A stretch of 64,000 bases of DNA from CAISDA01 sp050258555 (GTDB lineage Bacteria > Bacteroidota > Ignavibacteria > UBA10030 > UBA8401): positions 1-64,000 of the forward strand of contig JBLMZA010000128.1 in assembly GCA_050258555.1 (NCBI GenBank). The letters are read 5' to 3'. The notes beneath the pieces were generated by a model. The model did no database searches and was not told the DNA's origin. It saw nothing but the letters and a program-made list of their open reading frames with translations. Every line of letters starts with the position of its first letter. Positions within the stretch are counted from its first letter, which is position 1. This document shows, piece by piece, positions 17,651 to 25,264 of the stretch. The position numbers and the translations under genes were made by a program.

Positions 17651-18949
17651 ATGAAGCTTCATGAACTTGTTGAACAGTATCATGGCGACAAGACACCGGC
17701 GCCCGGCAGCGGCAAAAAGCTGATGCCGGGCCGCTCGATCGACTTCGAACAGCTGCTGACGGTGTTCAAGACGATCAACCGGTCGCTCATTCTCGACGAC
17801 GTGATCGTGCTCGTCCTCGACAATGCCATCCGCATTGCCAGGGCCGAGCGCGGCTTCCTGCTGCTGGCCGACGAACAGCAGGAACTGCGCACCGTCATGG
17901 CGCGCGATTCGAAGGACAACACGCTGAACTCCGACCAGTATACGATCAGCGAATCGATCGCAAAGGACGTCTACAAGACAGGCGAATCGATCTGCGTGGA
18001 ACACGCGCAGCACGACAAGCTGTACGATTCGCGTTCAAGCATCCTTTCCCTGTCGCTCGAAACGATCCTCTGCTCCCCGCTGATCGTGCGCGGCGAGATC
18101 ATCGGCGTCATCTACGTCGACAGCAAACACATCCAGCCGGTCAACCGCAACGAGATCATCAATCTGTTCGAGATCCTCGCCGGACAGGCCGCGATCGCCC
18201 TGAAAAACGCACAGCTCTACAAAAGCGTCACCAAGGCCTACAACGACCTTCAGAACACGAACGATGTGCTGCTGAAGATGGACCGGCTCGCGATCAAGGG
18301 CGAGATCGCGGCCGAGGTCAGCCATGAGCTGAAAAACCTGTTTCAGGTCACGCTTCTGCAGTTCGATTCGCTCGAGAGGAACTTTTTGCGCCTGTCGCAG
18401 GAGGCGTCGCTTGAGCGGATCAAGGAGGCGCACCGCTCCGTCAAGCGCATCGAGCTCTTTGCCCGGGGGCTGCTCGAGAATTCGTCGATGAAGGTCAACA
18501 AGACGATCGGCGATCTGAACAAGGCGATCAGCGAAACAGTCGGACTATTGCAGCCGCTGCGCAAGTTCAAGTTCGCGAAGATCGAGACGTCGTTCGACAA
18601 GGAAATCCCCTACTGCTGCTTCGATCCCCAGCAGATGCAGCAGCTGCTGCTGAATCTGATGAACAACGCCGTCGAAGCCTGCAGCGGAGCGACGCTGACG
18701 ATCACGACCGAGCTGCTGTCGATGACGCGTGAGATTCTCATCAAGGTGAACGACGACGGTCCCGGCATTCCCGAGGATGTCGTCTCGAGGCTCTTCAACG
18801 AGAAGATCACGACGAAAGCCGACGGTCACGGATACGGACTCTCGATCTGCAAAAAGATCGCCGAGAACCATTTCGGCACGATCAAGGTGAGCTCTGCGGT
18901 TGGACGCGGCACGACATTCGCCATCCGCATGCCTGTCGTGCTCGATTGA
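17651..18949 (+). CDS. Cytoplasmic GAF-domain sensor histidine kinase
   Basis: A 432-residue kinase without membrane segments. A GAF domain spans about residues 35-190 (ESICVEHAQ and VIYVDSKH are typical). The dimerisation domain carries His225 in SHELKN. The ATPase domain has the N-box LLLNLMNNAVEAC, G1 box DDGPGIP and G2 box GHGYGLSICKKI. It should autophosphorylate on sensing a small ligand or redox change in the cytoplasm. No receiver domain is attached, and the nearby sigma-54 activator lacks a phosphoacceptor Asp, so the partner is not evident. It is the last gene of the sigma-54 operon, followed by hairpins at 18972 and 19038. Confidence 0.88.
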   Translation: MKLHELVEQYHGDKTPAPGSGKKLMPGRSIDFEQLLTVFKTINRSLILDDVIVLVLDNAIRIARAERGFLLLADEQQELRTVMARDSKDNTLNSDQYTISESIAKDVYKTGESICVEHAQHDKLYDSRSSILSLSLETILCSPLIVRGEIIGVIYVDSKHIQPVNRNEIINLFEILAGQAAIALKNAQLYKSVTKAYNDLQNTNDVLLKMDRLAIKGEIAAEVSHELKNLFQVTLLQFDSLERNFLRLSQEASLERIKEAHRSVKRIELFARGLLENSSMKVNKTIGDLNKAISETVGLLQPLRKFKFAKIETSFDKEIPYCCFDPQQMQQLLLNLMNNAVEACSGATLTITTELLSMTREILIKVNDDGPGIPEDVVSRLFNEKITTKADGHGYGLSICKKIAENHFGTIKVSSAVGRGTTFAIRMPVVLD

Positions 18950-18971
18950 GGGGAAAATGGGTGGAAAGCGG

Positions 18972-19067
18972 CAAGGCGCATCCAGGGATTTTCAATCCCC
19001 GATGCGCCTTGTCGTTATTGCACGCCGGCACCTGACGGCACGGTGCGTCCGCCACACCGCACCGTGC
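18972..19067. terminator. Two hairpins between convergent histidine kinase and htpG genes
   Basis: Hairpin 1 pairs CAAGGCGCATC (18972-18982) with GATGCGCCTTG (19001-19011), with an inner GGGAT/ATCCC stem. Hairpin 2 pairs GCACGGTGCG (19038-19047) with CGCACCGTGC (19058-19067) and is followed by GTCTTT. Both lie between convergent genes and probably end transcription from both sides. U-tracts are weak. Confidence 0.6.
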
Positions 19068-19077
19068 GTCTTTCGGT

Positions 19078-20967
19078 TTACGCTCCCGCCTGCTGCACCA
19101 GAAGGTCGTTGATGAGCCGGGCGAACGCCGCGGGATCCTTGATCTTCGATCCCTCGGCGATCACCGCCTGGTCGTAGAGCAGCTGCGCGTAGGTGTCGAT
19201 GCGCGGATCCTCCGCATTGGCTTCATGCATCGACTTGAGCGCCTTGACGACCGGATGCTCGACGTTGAGCTCGAGGATTCGCTCCTGCTTCGGCACTTCC
19301 CCGCCCATCTGGCCGAGCTTCTGCATGATCCGCTCCATGTTCGCGCTCATGGCATCCTTGTCGCTCACCAGGCACGAGGCGCTTTCCTTCAGGCGCGTCG
19401 ACATGCGCACGTCCTTCACGCCCGCAAGCTTCGAGGAGAGCGCCGTGAAGAGCCCGGCATAGTCCTTCTCCGCTTCCTTGTTCCCGCCCTCATCCGGAAT
19501 CGTCACATCGCCCTTATCGGCCGCCGTCAGCTTCCTGCCTTCGAATTCATAGAGCGAAGGCAGGATGAACTCGTCGATCGGCTCGGTCATGAAGAGCACA
19601 TCCCATCCCTTGCTTCGGAAGACTTCAAGATAAGGCGCATGCGCCACGGTCTCCCGGCTCTCGCCGGTGAGGTAATAGATCTCCTTCTGCTCCGAAGGCA
19701 TCGCCTCGGCATACTGCGTCAGCGTGATGAATTTGTCCTCCTCGGTCTTCATCGATCCGAACAACAGGAGCTTCGAGATCTGCTCGCGGTTCGCATAATC
19801 CTGCGTGAGCCCCTCCTTCAAAAACATGCCGAACTCCTTGAAGAACGAGACATACTCGTCGTACGCCGCGGTCTTCATCTCCTCGAGATTCTTGAGGACG
19901 CTCTTGACGAGATTGTTCTTGATCTTTTCCAGCATCGGATTCTGCTGCAGCATTTCGCGCGAGACATTCAGCGGCAGATCGGAGCAGTCGACGACGCCCT
20001 TGACGAAGCGCAGGTACGGAGGCAGAAGCTGCTCGCAGTGGTCCATCACCAGCACGCGGCGGATGTAGAGCTTCGGTCCGACTTTCACCTCTCCGAACAT
20101 CATGTCGAACGGCTTCTTTGCCGGAATGAACAGCAGCACCTTGAACTCCACCGTGCCTTCGCCCGTATAATGGATCACGCGCGCCGGATCGTTGAAGTCG
20201 TTCGTGATCTGCTTGTAGAAGTGGTTGTATTCATCCTTCGAGACTTCGTTCTTCGAGCGCAGCCACAGCGCCTTGCGCGAGTTGAGCGTCTCCTCGACGA
20301 CGGTTTTTTTCTCGTCTTCCTCCTTCTCCACATCCATCACGATGGGATGCTCGATAAAGTCCGAAAACTCCTTCACCAGCGAGCGGATCTTCCACTCCTC
20401 CAGGAATTCCTTCTCCTCATCCTTCAGGTGAAGAATCACGTCTGTGCCGCGTCCGTCCTTCTCCGTGTCTTCGATCGTATATTCGCCCTGGCCGTCGGAC
20501 ACCCATTTCACGGCCTGGGCATCGGGACCGGCGGCGCGTGTGACGACCGTGACCGTGTGTGCGACCATGAATGCGGAATAAAAGCCCACGCCGAACTGGC
20601 CGATCAGCTCGGGACGCGAGGCGGCATCGGCGTTCTTGAGCTGCTCAAGAAACTCCTTCGTGCCCGATTTGGCAATCGTGCCGAGGTTGTCGATCACCGT
20701 ATCGCGCGTCATGCCGATGCCGTTGTCGGACACGGTCAGCGTCTGCTTGTCCTTGTCGGCCGTGATCCTGATCTTCCATTCGCGGTTGTTCCCGAGCACC
20801 TCTTCATTGTTCAGCGAGTCGAACCGCATCTTGTCGATCGCGTCGCTCGCGTTGCTGATGAGTTCGCGCAGGAAGACTTCCTTGTGCGAATAGAGCGAAT
20901 GCGTGATGAGCGTGAGGATCTGTTTCAGTTCGCTTTTGAATTCGTGTTTTTGTGCATGTGCTGTCAT
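19078..20967 (-). CDS. htpG: Molecular chaperone HtpG (Hsp90)
   Basis: A 629-residue Hsp90 chaperone, normal length. The N-terminal ATP-binding domain shows the family blocks (TLITHSLYSHKEVFLRELI, NASDAIDK, DNGIGM, GQFGVGFYSAFMVA). The middle domain contains PLNVSREMLQQN, and the C-terminal dimerisation domain ends in LLVQQAGA. It folds stress-damaged clients in the cytoplasm. The open frame extends to 21060, but homology starts at MTAHAQKHEFKSE, so the ATG at 20967 is used. A hairpin at 21101 separates it from the upstream hybrid kinase, so it should have its own promoter. Confidence 0.96.
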   Translation of the reverse strand: MTAHAQKHEFKSELKQILTLITHSLYSHKEVFLRELISNASDAIDKMRFDSLNNEEVLGNNREWKIRITADKDKQTLTVSDNGIGMTRDTVIDNLGTIAKSGTKEFLEQLKNADAASRPELIGQFGVGFYSAFMVAHTVTVVTRAAGPDAQAVKWVSDGQGEYTIEDTEKDGRGTDVILHLKDEEKEFLEEWKIRSLVKEFSDFIEHPIVMDVEKEEDEKKTVVEETLNSRKALWLRSKNEVSKDEYNHFYKQITNDFNDPARVIHYTGEGTVEFKVLLFIPAKKPFDMMFGEVKVGPKLYIRRVLVMDHCEQLLPPYLRFVKGVVDCSDLPLNVSREMLQQNPMLEKIKNNLVKSVLKNLEEMKTAAYDEYVSFFKEFGMFLKEGLTQDYANREQISKLLLFGSMKTEEDKFITLTQYAEAMPSEQKEIYYLTGESRETVAHAPYLEVFRSKGWDVLFMTEPIDEFILPSLYEFEGRKLTAADKGDVTIPDEGGNKEAEKDYAGLFTALSSKLAGVKDVRMSTRLKESASCLVSDKDAMSANMERIMQKLGQMGGEVPKQERILELNVEHPVVKALKSMHEANAEDPRIDTYAQLLYDQAVIAEGSKIKDPAAFARLINDLLVQQAGA

Positions 20968-21014
20968 TGTCGATGCTTCCCCAATAATTGTGGTAATCCA
21001 TGTCACTGTCGGTT

Positions 21015-21045
21015 CAAATTTACGAAAAGAACGGAATTTCCTCAA
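21015..21045 (-). promoter_or_regulatory. Candidate Bacteroidota-type promoter of htpG
   Basis: On the minus strand, TTG (complement of 21043-21045), 20 bases, then TAAATTTG (complement of 21015-21022). This resembles the -33 TTG / -7 TAnnTTTG promoter of Bacteroidota. The start would be near 21008, about 40 bases before the htpG ATG. No CIRCE element is visible. Confidence 0.35.
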
Positions 21046-21100
21046 GGCTTGCCCCGCCATTTATACACGCCATTTATGCGCGCGGGCCTTTAAATGCAGA

Positions 21101-21136
21101 AGGCGCCGCATGGATTCATGTGTCCATGCGGCGCCT
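21101..21136 (-). terminator. Strong hairpin after the hybrid histidine kinase gene
   Basis: AGGCGCCGCATGGA (21101-21114) pairs perfectly with TCCATGCGGCGCCT (21123-21136) around an eight-base loop. In minus-strand RNA it is followed by TCTGCATTT. It lies about 40 bases past the kinase stop and upstream of htpG. Probable intrinsic terminator. Confidence 0.7.
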
Positions 21137-21174
21137 GCATACGACGGCGTCCTCTCCGTCCTCCCCGTGTTCCG

Positions 21175-22785
21175 TCATTTCTTGTCCAGCGCCTGCCGCA
21201 CGGCCGGCAGCAGCGTTTCGGTGCTGAAGGGCTTGGCGATCATGTCCGTCACGCCGAGCGCCAGCAGCTTCGACTTTGTGGCGGAATGAAGATATCCGGT
21301 CGTAATGATGATCTTGAGCGACGGCTTGAGCTTGCGTGCCGCCGTAAAGAACTGCTCTCCGTTCATGCGCGGCATGCCGAGATCCGAAAGCACGAGATCG
21401 ATCTCGTTGCGGTGCGTCTGCACCAGTTCCAGCCCCTCCATGCCGTCGGCGGCGGTGAGCACCGTGTAGCCGTGCCCGGTCAGCAGTTCCGAAATCGTGT
21501 CGCGGATCGATTCTTCATCCTCGACAATGAGAATCGTTTCGCTTCCGCTCACGGCATCCTTCTTCTTCGAGGGAACCGCGGCCGGTTCATGATGCGTCAG
21601 AAGCGGGAAATAGAGCGCAACGGTCGTGCCTTCTCCGGGCATCGTCTGCACATCGATCACGCCGCTGTGGCTGTTCACGATCGAATGCACGATCGAGAGT
21701 CCCAGCCCGAGGCCGCTGCCGGGTTCCTTCGTCGTGAAAAACGGATCGAAGATGCGGCGCCTGGTCTTCTCGTCGATGCCTCGTCCCGTATCCCGCACGC
21801 GAAGCGCGATATACGGACGCTTTTCCGCATCGGGAAGAATCGCCTGCATTTCCTCCTCGCGCGCCTCGGCCAGTTCGAGCGTGACCACCCCTCCCTCCGG
21901 CATCGCATCGCGGGCGTTGAGGGCAAGATTGAGCACGGCCTGATGCAAGAGGGCATTGTCTCCGAGGATCATCGATTGCGGCGCTGCGATGTCGGTCAGC
22001 ACCTTCATGTCCCTGCTGAACTTGTGTTCGAGCAGCGAGGCCACTTCGAGCGCCACACGCTGCAGCGAAATGGGTTTGAACTCCGCTTTCTCGGCGCGGG
22101 CGAAGACCATGAGCTGACGCGCGACGCTGGCCCCGCGGTTGGCCGCTTCGATGATGCGCTGCACATAGACGGCGGATTTCGATTTCAGTTCGGCCGCGGC
22201 GGCGATCATCTCGGCCGAAGGCAGAATCATCGCCAGAATGTTGTTGAATTCGAAGGCCACGCCGCCGGCAAGCGTCCCGAGCGATTCCATCTGCTGGGCC
22301 TGCAGCAGCTGCTGTTCCAGAAGCTTTTCGCGCTGGTGCAGACGCCGCTCCGCCGCACGCCTGGCGGTGATGTCGCGTATGCCGATATGGATGAATTTTT
22401 CCGTGCCCGCATGAAAGACGCTGCTGACGAATTCCGTCTCGACCGTCCGTCCCTCCTTCGTCTTCAATGGAAGGGAGTCGTAGCGGACGAAATCGTTTTT
22501 CTTCAGAAAATCGAATGCGGTCCTGATCTCGTCGACCGAGCGGAAGGCTTCCACTTCCCACAGTTTTTTATGAATGAGCTCGTCCTGGGCATAGCCGAGA
22601 AAGGATGTCAGAAAAGGGTTCACCGTCAGGATCATGCCAGTCGACGCGCCGACAATCATGAGCCCGTCCTGCGCTGAATCAAACAGTGTCCGGTAATGGA
22701 GATCGGATAGTGCGGGTGATTTTTCTCCCGGCTTCATGCTCGTCAAATGCAACCTCTTTGCTGATATCGTTGATAGTTCGGCCAT
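21175..22785 (-). CDS. PAS hybrid sensor histidine kinase lacking the phosphoacceptor His
   Basis: A 536-residue soluble hybrid kinase. It has a PAS domain at about 28-140 (YRTLFDSAQDGLMIV...IRDITARRAAE), a dimerisation helix, a HATPase domain (N-box LNLALNARDAMPEGG, G1 DTGRGID, G2 GSGLGLGLSIV), and a C-terminal receiver at about 415-535 (ILIVEDEES, SDLGMP with phosphoacceptor Asp). The H-box should read GGxAHDFNN, but here it is GGVAFEFNN: Phe178 replaces the phosphorylated His. Checked codon by codon (TTC). The ATPase and receiver look intact. It therefore cannot autophosphorylate in the standard way and may act as a phosphatase, an ATP-sensing switch or through a partner kinase. A GGAGG site precedes the start. 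It is the last gene of the catalase-headed minus-strand run. Confidence 0.87.
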   Translation of the reverse strand: MAELSTISAKRLHLTSMKPGEKSPALSDLHYRTLFDSAQDGLMIVGASTGMILTVNPFLTSFLGYAQDELIHKKLWEVEAFRSVDEIRTAFDFLKKNDFVRYDSLPLKTKEGRTVETEFVSSVFHAGTEKFIHIGIRDITARRAAERRLHQREKLLEQQLLQAQQMESLGTLAGGVAFEFNNILAMILPSAEMIAAAAELKSKSAVYVQRIIEAANRGASVARQLMVFARAEKAEFKPISLQRVALEVASLLEHKFSRDMKVLTDIAAPQSMILGDNALLHQAVLNLALNARDAMPEGGVVTLELAEAREEEMQAILPDAEKRPYIALRVRDTGRGIDEKTRRRIFDPFFTTKEPGSGLGLGLSIVHSIVNSHSGVIDVQTMPGEGTTVALYFPLLTHHEPAAVPSKKKDAVSGSETILIVEDEESIRDTISELLTGHGYTVLTAADGMEGLELVQTHRNEIDLVLSDLGMPRMNGEQFFTAARKLKPSLKIIITTGYLHSATKSKLLALGVTDMIAKPFSTETLLPAVRQALDKK

Positions 22786-22855
22786 ACTCGTGCCGTCCTC
22801 CGCGGTGCGTGCCGCGCGCGCCGGCTGTTCGTTCGGGACGGAAGATCGCCGCAGG

Positions 22856-23965
22856 CTATTTTTTCGTCCTCGGCGCGTTCAGATTGATCGTGCCTTCGAT
22901 GCCGGGCGAGAGCGCGCGGATAAACGCGTTCTGCAGCAGCGTTCCGATGACCGAGAGGATATCGGTCGAAGGATCCTCGAATGTTCCGCTGAAGGGAATG
23001 CGCGTGCCCATCTTCTCCGTCTTGGGGTTCTGGAAGAGCTTGGTGATGCCTTCGACGATCGCTTCCCAGACCAGCTTCAAGGGCTTCTTGATATCCTCTT
23101 TCAGATTGAGCACTTTCATATCCTTGAACAGCGGCTTCACGTATCCTCTGAAGGCGCCTTTCGATGCGGCCATCTCGCTGGCCACCTCCAGCGTCCCCGA
23201 TTCGACATCGACCAGCACGTATGCCTTGAAGAAGTCATTGAGGCGCTTGAGCGGAATCTCGGACATCTTCACATCCATATTGAATGTCGGCCGCTCCGCA
23301 TAGGGATCGATATCGAGATGCCCCTTGATCGATCCCCATCCCATGGCCCTGGCGCGGGCATCGATCGAAGCAATGAGCGTTTTCGAGAGCTTTTCGCTGT
23401 TTGTCAGATTCCGGGCGTTGATGAAGATGCTGTCGATATAGATATCAACCTTCGGATCGCTGTGAAAGTTTCGGAAGTGCACCTCGCCGTCGGTCACATC
23501 GAACCGGTTGATGCGAAGGGGGAAGAGTTTCTTGATCGTCTGCGTGAAATTGCCCTTTTCCCCGCTCTGTGACTGTGCTTTCGTGGGTCCCTGCACAAAA
23601 TTGATCTTCGGATGGACGAACTCGATCTCGCCGACGAGCGAGGCGTGAAAGAGCGCCCTCCACTCGACCGACAGGTCGAGCTTGTCGATCGAGACAAACG
23701 GCACGGGCACGTCCGCATTCATCTTTTCGACCGTGATGCCTTTGATCACATAGGCGCCCCGGTAGAGGTGCATGTCGACATCGTCGACATGCCCTCTGTA
23801 GCCTTCCATCTCGTTGAGCGTCTTATTGACATAATGCAGCACGATCGACGGAAGCGCCAGGCGGAACGCCACCAGCAGAACAATGACCGTTCCGATGATC
23901 CACCATTTTTTTCCTGCGATCCGGCGCCGGCGCGGTGCGGGTGCGGTGTCATCGGTCCTGTTCAT
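22856..23965 (-). CDS. DUF748/AsmA-like envelope protein
   Basis: A 369-residue protein with one N-terminal membrane anchor (residues about 20-42, WWIIGTVIVLLVAFRLAL) and a long periplasmic part of beta character. The early segment LHYVNKTLNEMEGYRGHVDDVDMHL (residues about 48-72) and the FVHPKINF and DGEVHFRNF motifs are typical of DUF748, a family related to AsmA and possibly to lipid transport between membranes. It overlaps the outer-membrane protein gene upstream by four bases, suggesting a joint envelope function. The exact role is unknown. Confidence 0.78.
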   Translation of the reverse strand: MNRTDDTAPAPRRRRIAGKKWWIIGTVIVLLVAFRLALPSIVLHYVNKTLNEMEGYRGHVDDVDMHLYRGAYVIKGITVEKMNADVPVPFVSIDKLDLSVEWRALFHASLVGEIEFVHPKINFVQGPTKAQSQSGEKGNFTQTIKKLFPLRINRFDVTDGEVHFRNFHSDPKVDIYIDSIFINARNLTNSEKLSKTLIASIDARARAMGWGSIKGHLDIDPYAERPTFNMDVKMSEIPLKRLNDFFKAYVLVDVESGTLEVASEMAASKGAFRGYVKPLFKDMKVLNLKEDIKKPLKLVWEAIVEGITKLFQNPKTEKMGTRIPFSGTFEDPSTDILSVIGTLLQNAFIRALSPGIEGTINLNAPRTKK

Positions 23966-24591
23966 TGCAGTCCGAAGAGCAAGCCGATGCCGATCACGTA
24001 GAAGTTGCTCTTGACGTCTCCGGTGCCGGGCACCTGCTTGAAGTCATAATTCAGGAAGACATACCGGATGTCGCCGACCAGCTTCCCGACCGATCCGAGC
24101 GGAAGCTCGACTCCGCCGCCGAAATGCCACCCGAATTCCTGCTTGGTCTCATCGCCGAGGTTGATGGCGGGACCGGTGATCTGGTTGGCCGGCACGTTGT
24201 AGCTGATCGTGCTGTTATACCACCCCGCACCGATTGCTCCGTAGACGACCGGAAGCACGTAGACCAGTCCGGTGACCATGACGGGCCAGCTTTTGACTTC
24301 GACGACACCGTCGGCGTATTTTTCCTGCCGGTAGTTGATCGATCCTTCGACGCCGAGCGCCTGACCGAATTTCATGCGCAGCGCCACGCCGCCCATCACC
24401 CGCATGTTATCGGCATCCTGCGCCTTATAGAGTCCGACCTGCGGCCCGAACCCGATGCTGAACTGGTCGCCCGACGACGATGAATACTGCGCCTCGACGC
24501 GCCCAGCCGCCAGAACCGTGAGAAGAAGCGCCAGCGTCACAAGCATTGCAGCGGACATAGCCCGCTTTCGTATCAATGTGCGTGTTTTCAT
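23962..24591 (-). CDS. Outer-membrane beta-barrel protein
   Basis: A 209-residue protein with a Sec signal peptide (about 1-35, ending in GRVEA). The mature part has alternating hydrophobic and polar strands (QFSIGFGPQVGLY, VALRMKFGQALGVEGSINYR, NFYVIGIGLLFGLQ) and ends in an aromatic/hydrophobic strand, as in small OmpA/OmpX-like eight-strand barrels. The specific function is not predictable. It lies 18 bases after the DUF1003 gene and overlaps the DUF748 gene. Confidence 0.75.
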   Translation of the reverse strand: MKTRTLIRKRAMSAAMLVTLALLLTVLAAGRVEAQYSSSSGDQFSIGFGPQVGLYKAQDADNMRVMGGVALRMKFGQALGVEGSINYRQEKYADGVVEVKSWPVMVTGLVYVLPVVYGAIGAGWYNSTISYNVPANQITGPAINLGDETKQEFGWHFGGGVELPLGSVGKLVGDIRYVFLNYDFKQVPGTGDVKSNFYVIGIGLLFGLQ

Positions 24592-24609
24592 ACCTCATCT
24601 CTCTTCTTA

Positions 24610-25248
24610 TTATGATTTTTGTGGTGTGCTTTTTTCCTTTTCCATCGTTTCTTCGATCTGTCCGGCCAGATCCTTCGGATCGGTCACTTCTTCCATGATG
24701 GCGATATTCGGGTCGCGGCTCACATCGACGCCGACTTTCACGGCGATCTGGCGCAGGAGCGACAGCATGGTCGTGTTTTCCTGTTCGGTGAGCAAGTTGA
24801 TCTGCAAATCGAGATGATTGCGCCGTTCGCTCAGGCGCATGTCATGATTCTGACTGATCAGAATGAATGTCGAGAGGAAGATCGCCTCGAGCGAAACCGC
24901 GAGCGTGAGAAATTCGAACGGATACGGATCGATATGTCCGATGCCGGGAACGACATTGACGATGATCCAGAGCGCAAAAAGGAGGACATGCACGTAAACG
25001 AACGTCATGCTGCCGCAGAAGGCCGCGATGGCGTCCGAGATCCGGTCGCTCCGTGTCTGATGCTTGTTCGCCTCTTCTTCGAGCTGCCGGATGGTCGACA
25101 CATTGCGGCGCATCAATTCCAGGGCCGAACGCGGTGAACCGGCATCATGCTTCTTCTTTCCGGATGATTGTTCCGCACCCGCAGCGCTGTCTGCGGGGTG
25201 TTCCATTTTCTGTTCCTGCGTTCCGGCGTTTTCCGACTGTTCTGCCAT
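24610..25248 (-). CDS. DUF1003 inner-membrane protein
   Basis: A 212-residue protein of the DUF1003 family. The first 60 residues are soluble and charged. Two membrane segments follow at about 95-115 (FVYVHVLLFALWIIVNVV) and 125-145 (FEFLTLAVSLEAIFLSTFILI), then the family motif around SQNHDMRLSERRNHLDLQINLL and a helical tail. The biochemical function is unknown; it is often found near stress or ion-homeostasis genes. It has an AGAGGA ribosome-binding site and lies 16 bases behind the catalase gene. Confidence 0.87.
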   Translation of the reverse strand: MAEQSENAGTQEQKMEHPADSAAGAEQSSGKKKHDAGSPRSALELMRRNVSTIRQLEEEANKHQTRSDRISDAIAAFCGSMTFVYVHVLLFALWIIVNVVPGIGHIDPYPFEFLTLAVSLEAIFLSTFILISQNHDMRLSERRNHLDLQINLLTEQENTTMLSLLRQIAVKVGVDVSRDPNIAIMEEVTDPKDLAGQIEETMEKEKSTPQKS

Positions 25249-25264
25249 ACGTCCTCTGCAATAT

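Noticed and set aside
19225..21093. Plus-strand 622-residue open frame opposite htpG
   Set aside because: Shadow of htpG; no ribosome-binding site and no recognisable motif.
20968..21100. Search for a CIRCE heat-shock element upstream of htpG
   Set aside because: No TTAGCACTC-N9-GAGTGCTAA repeat is present.
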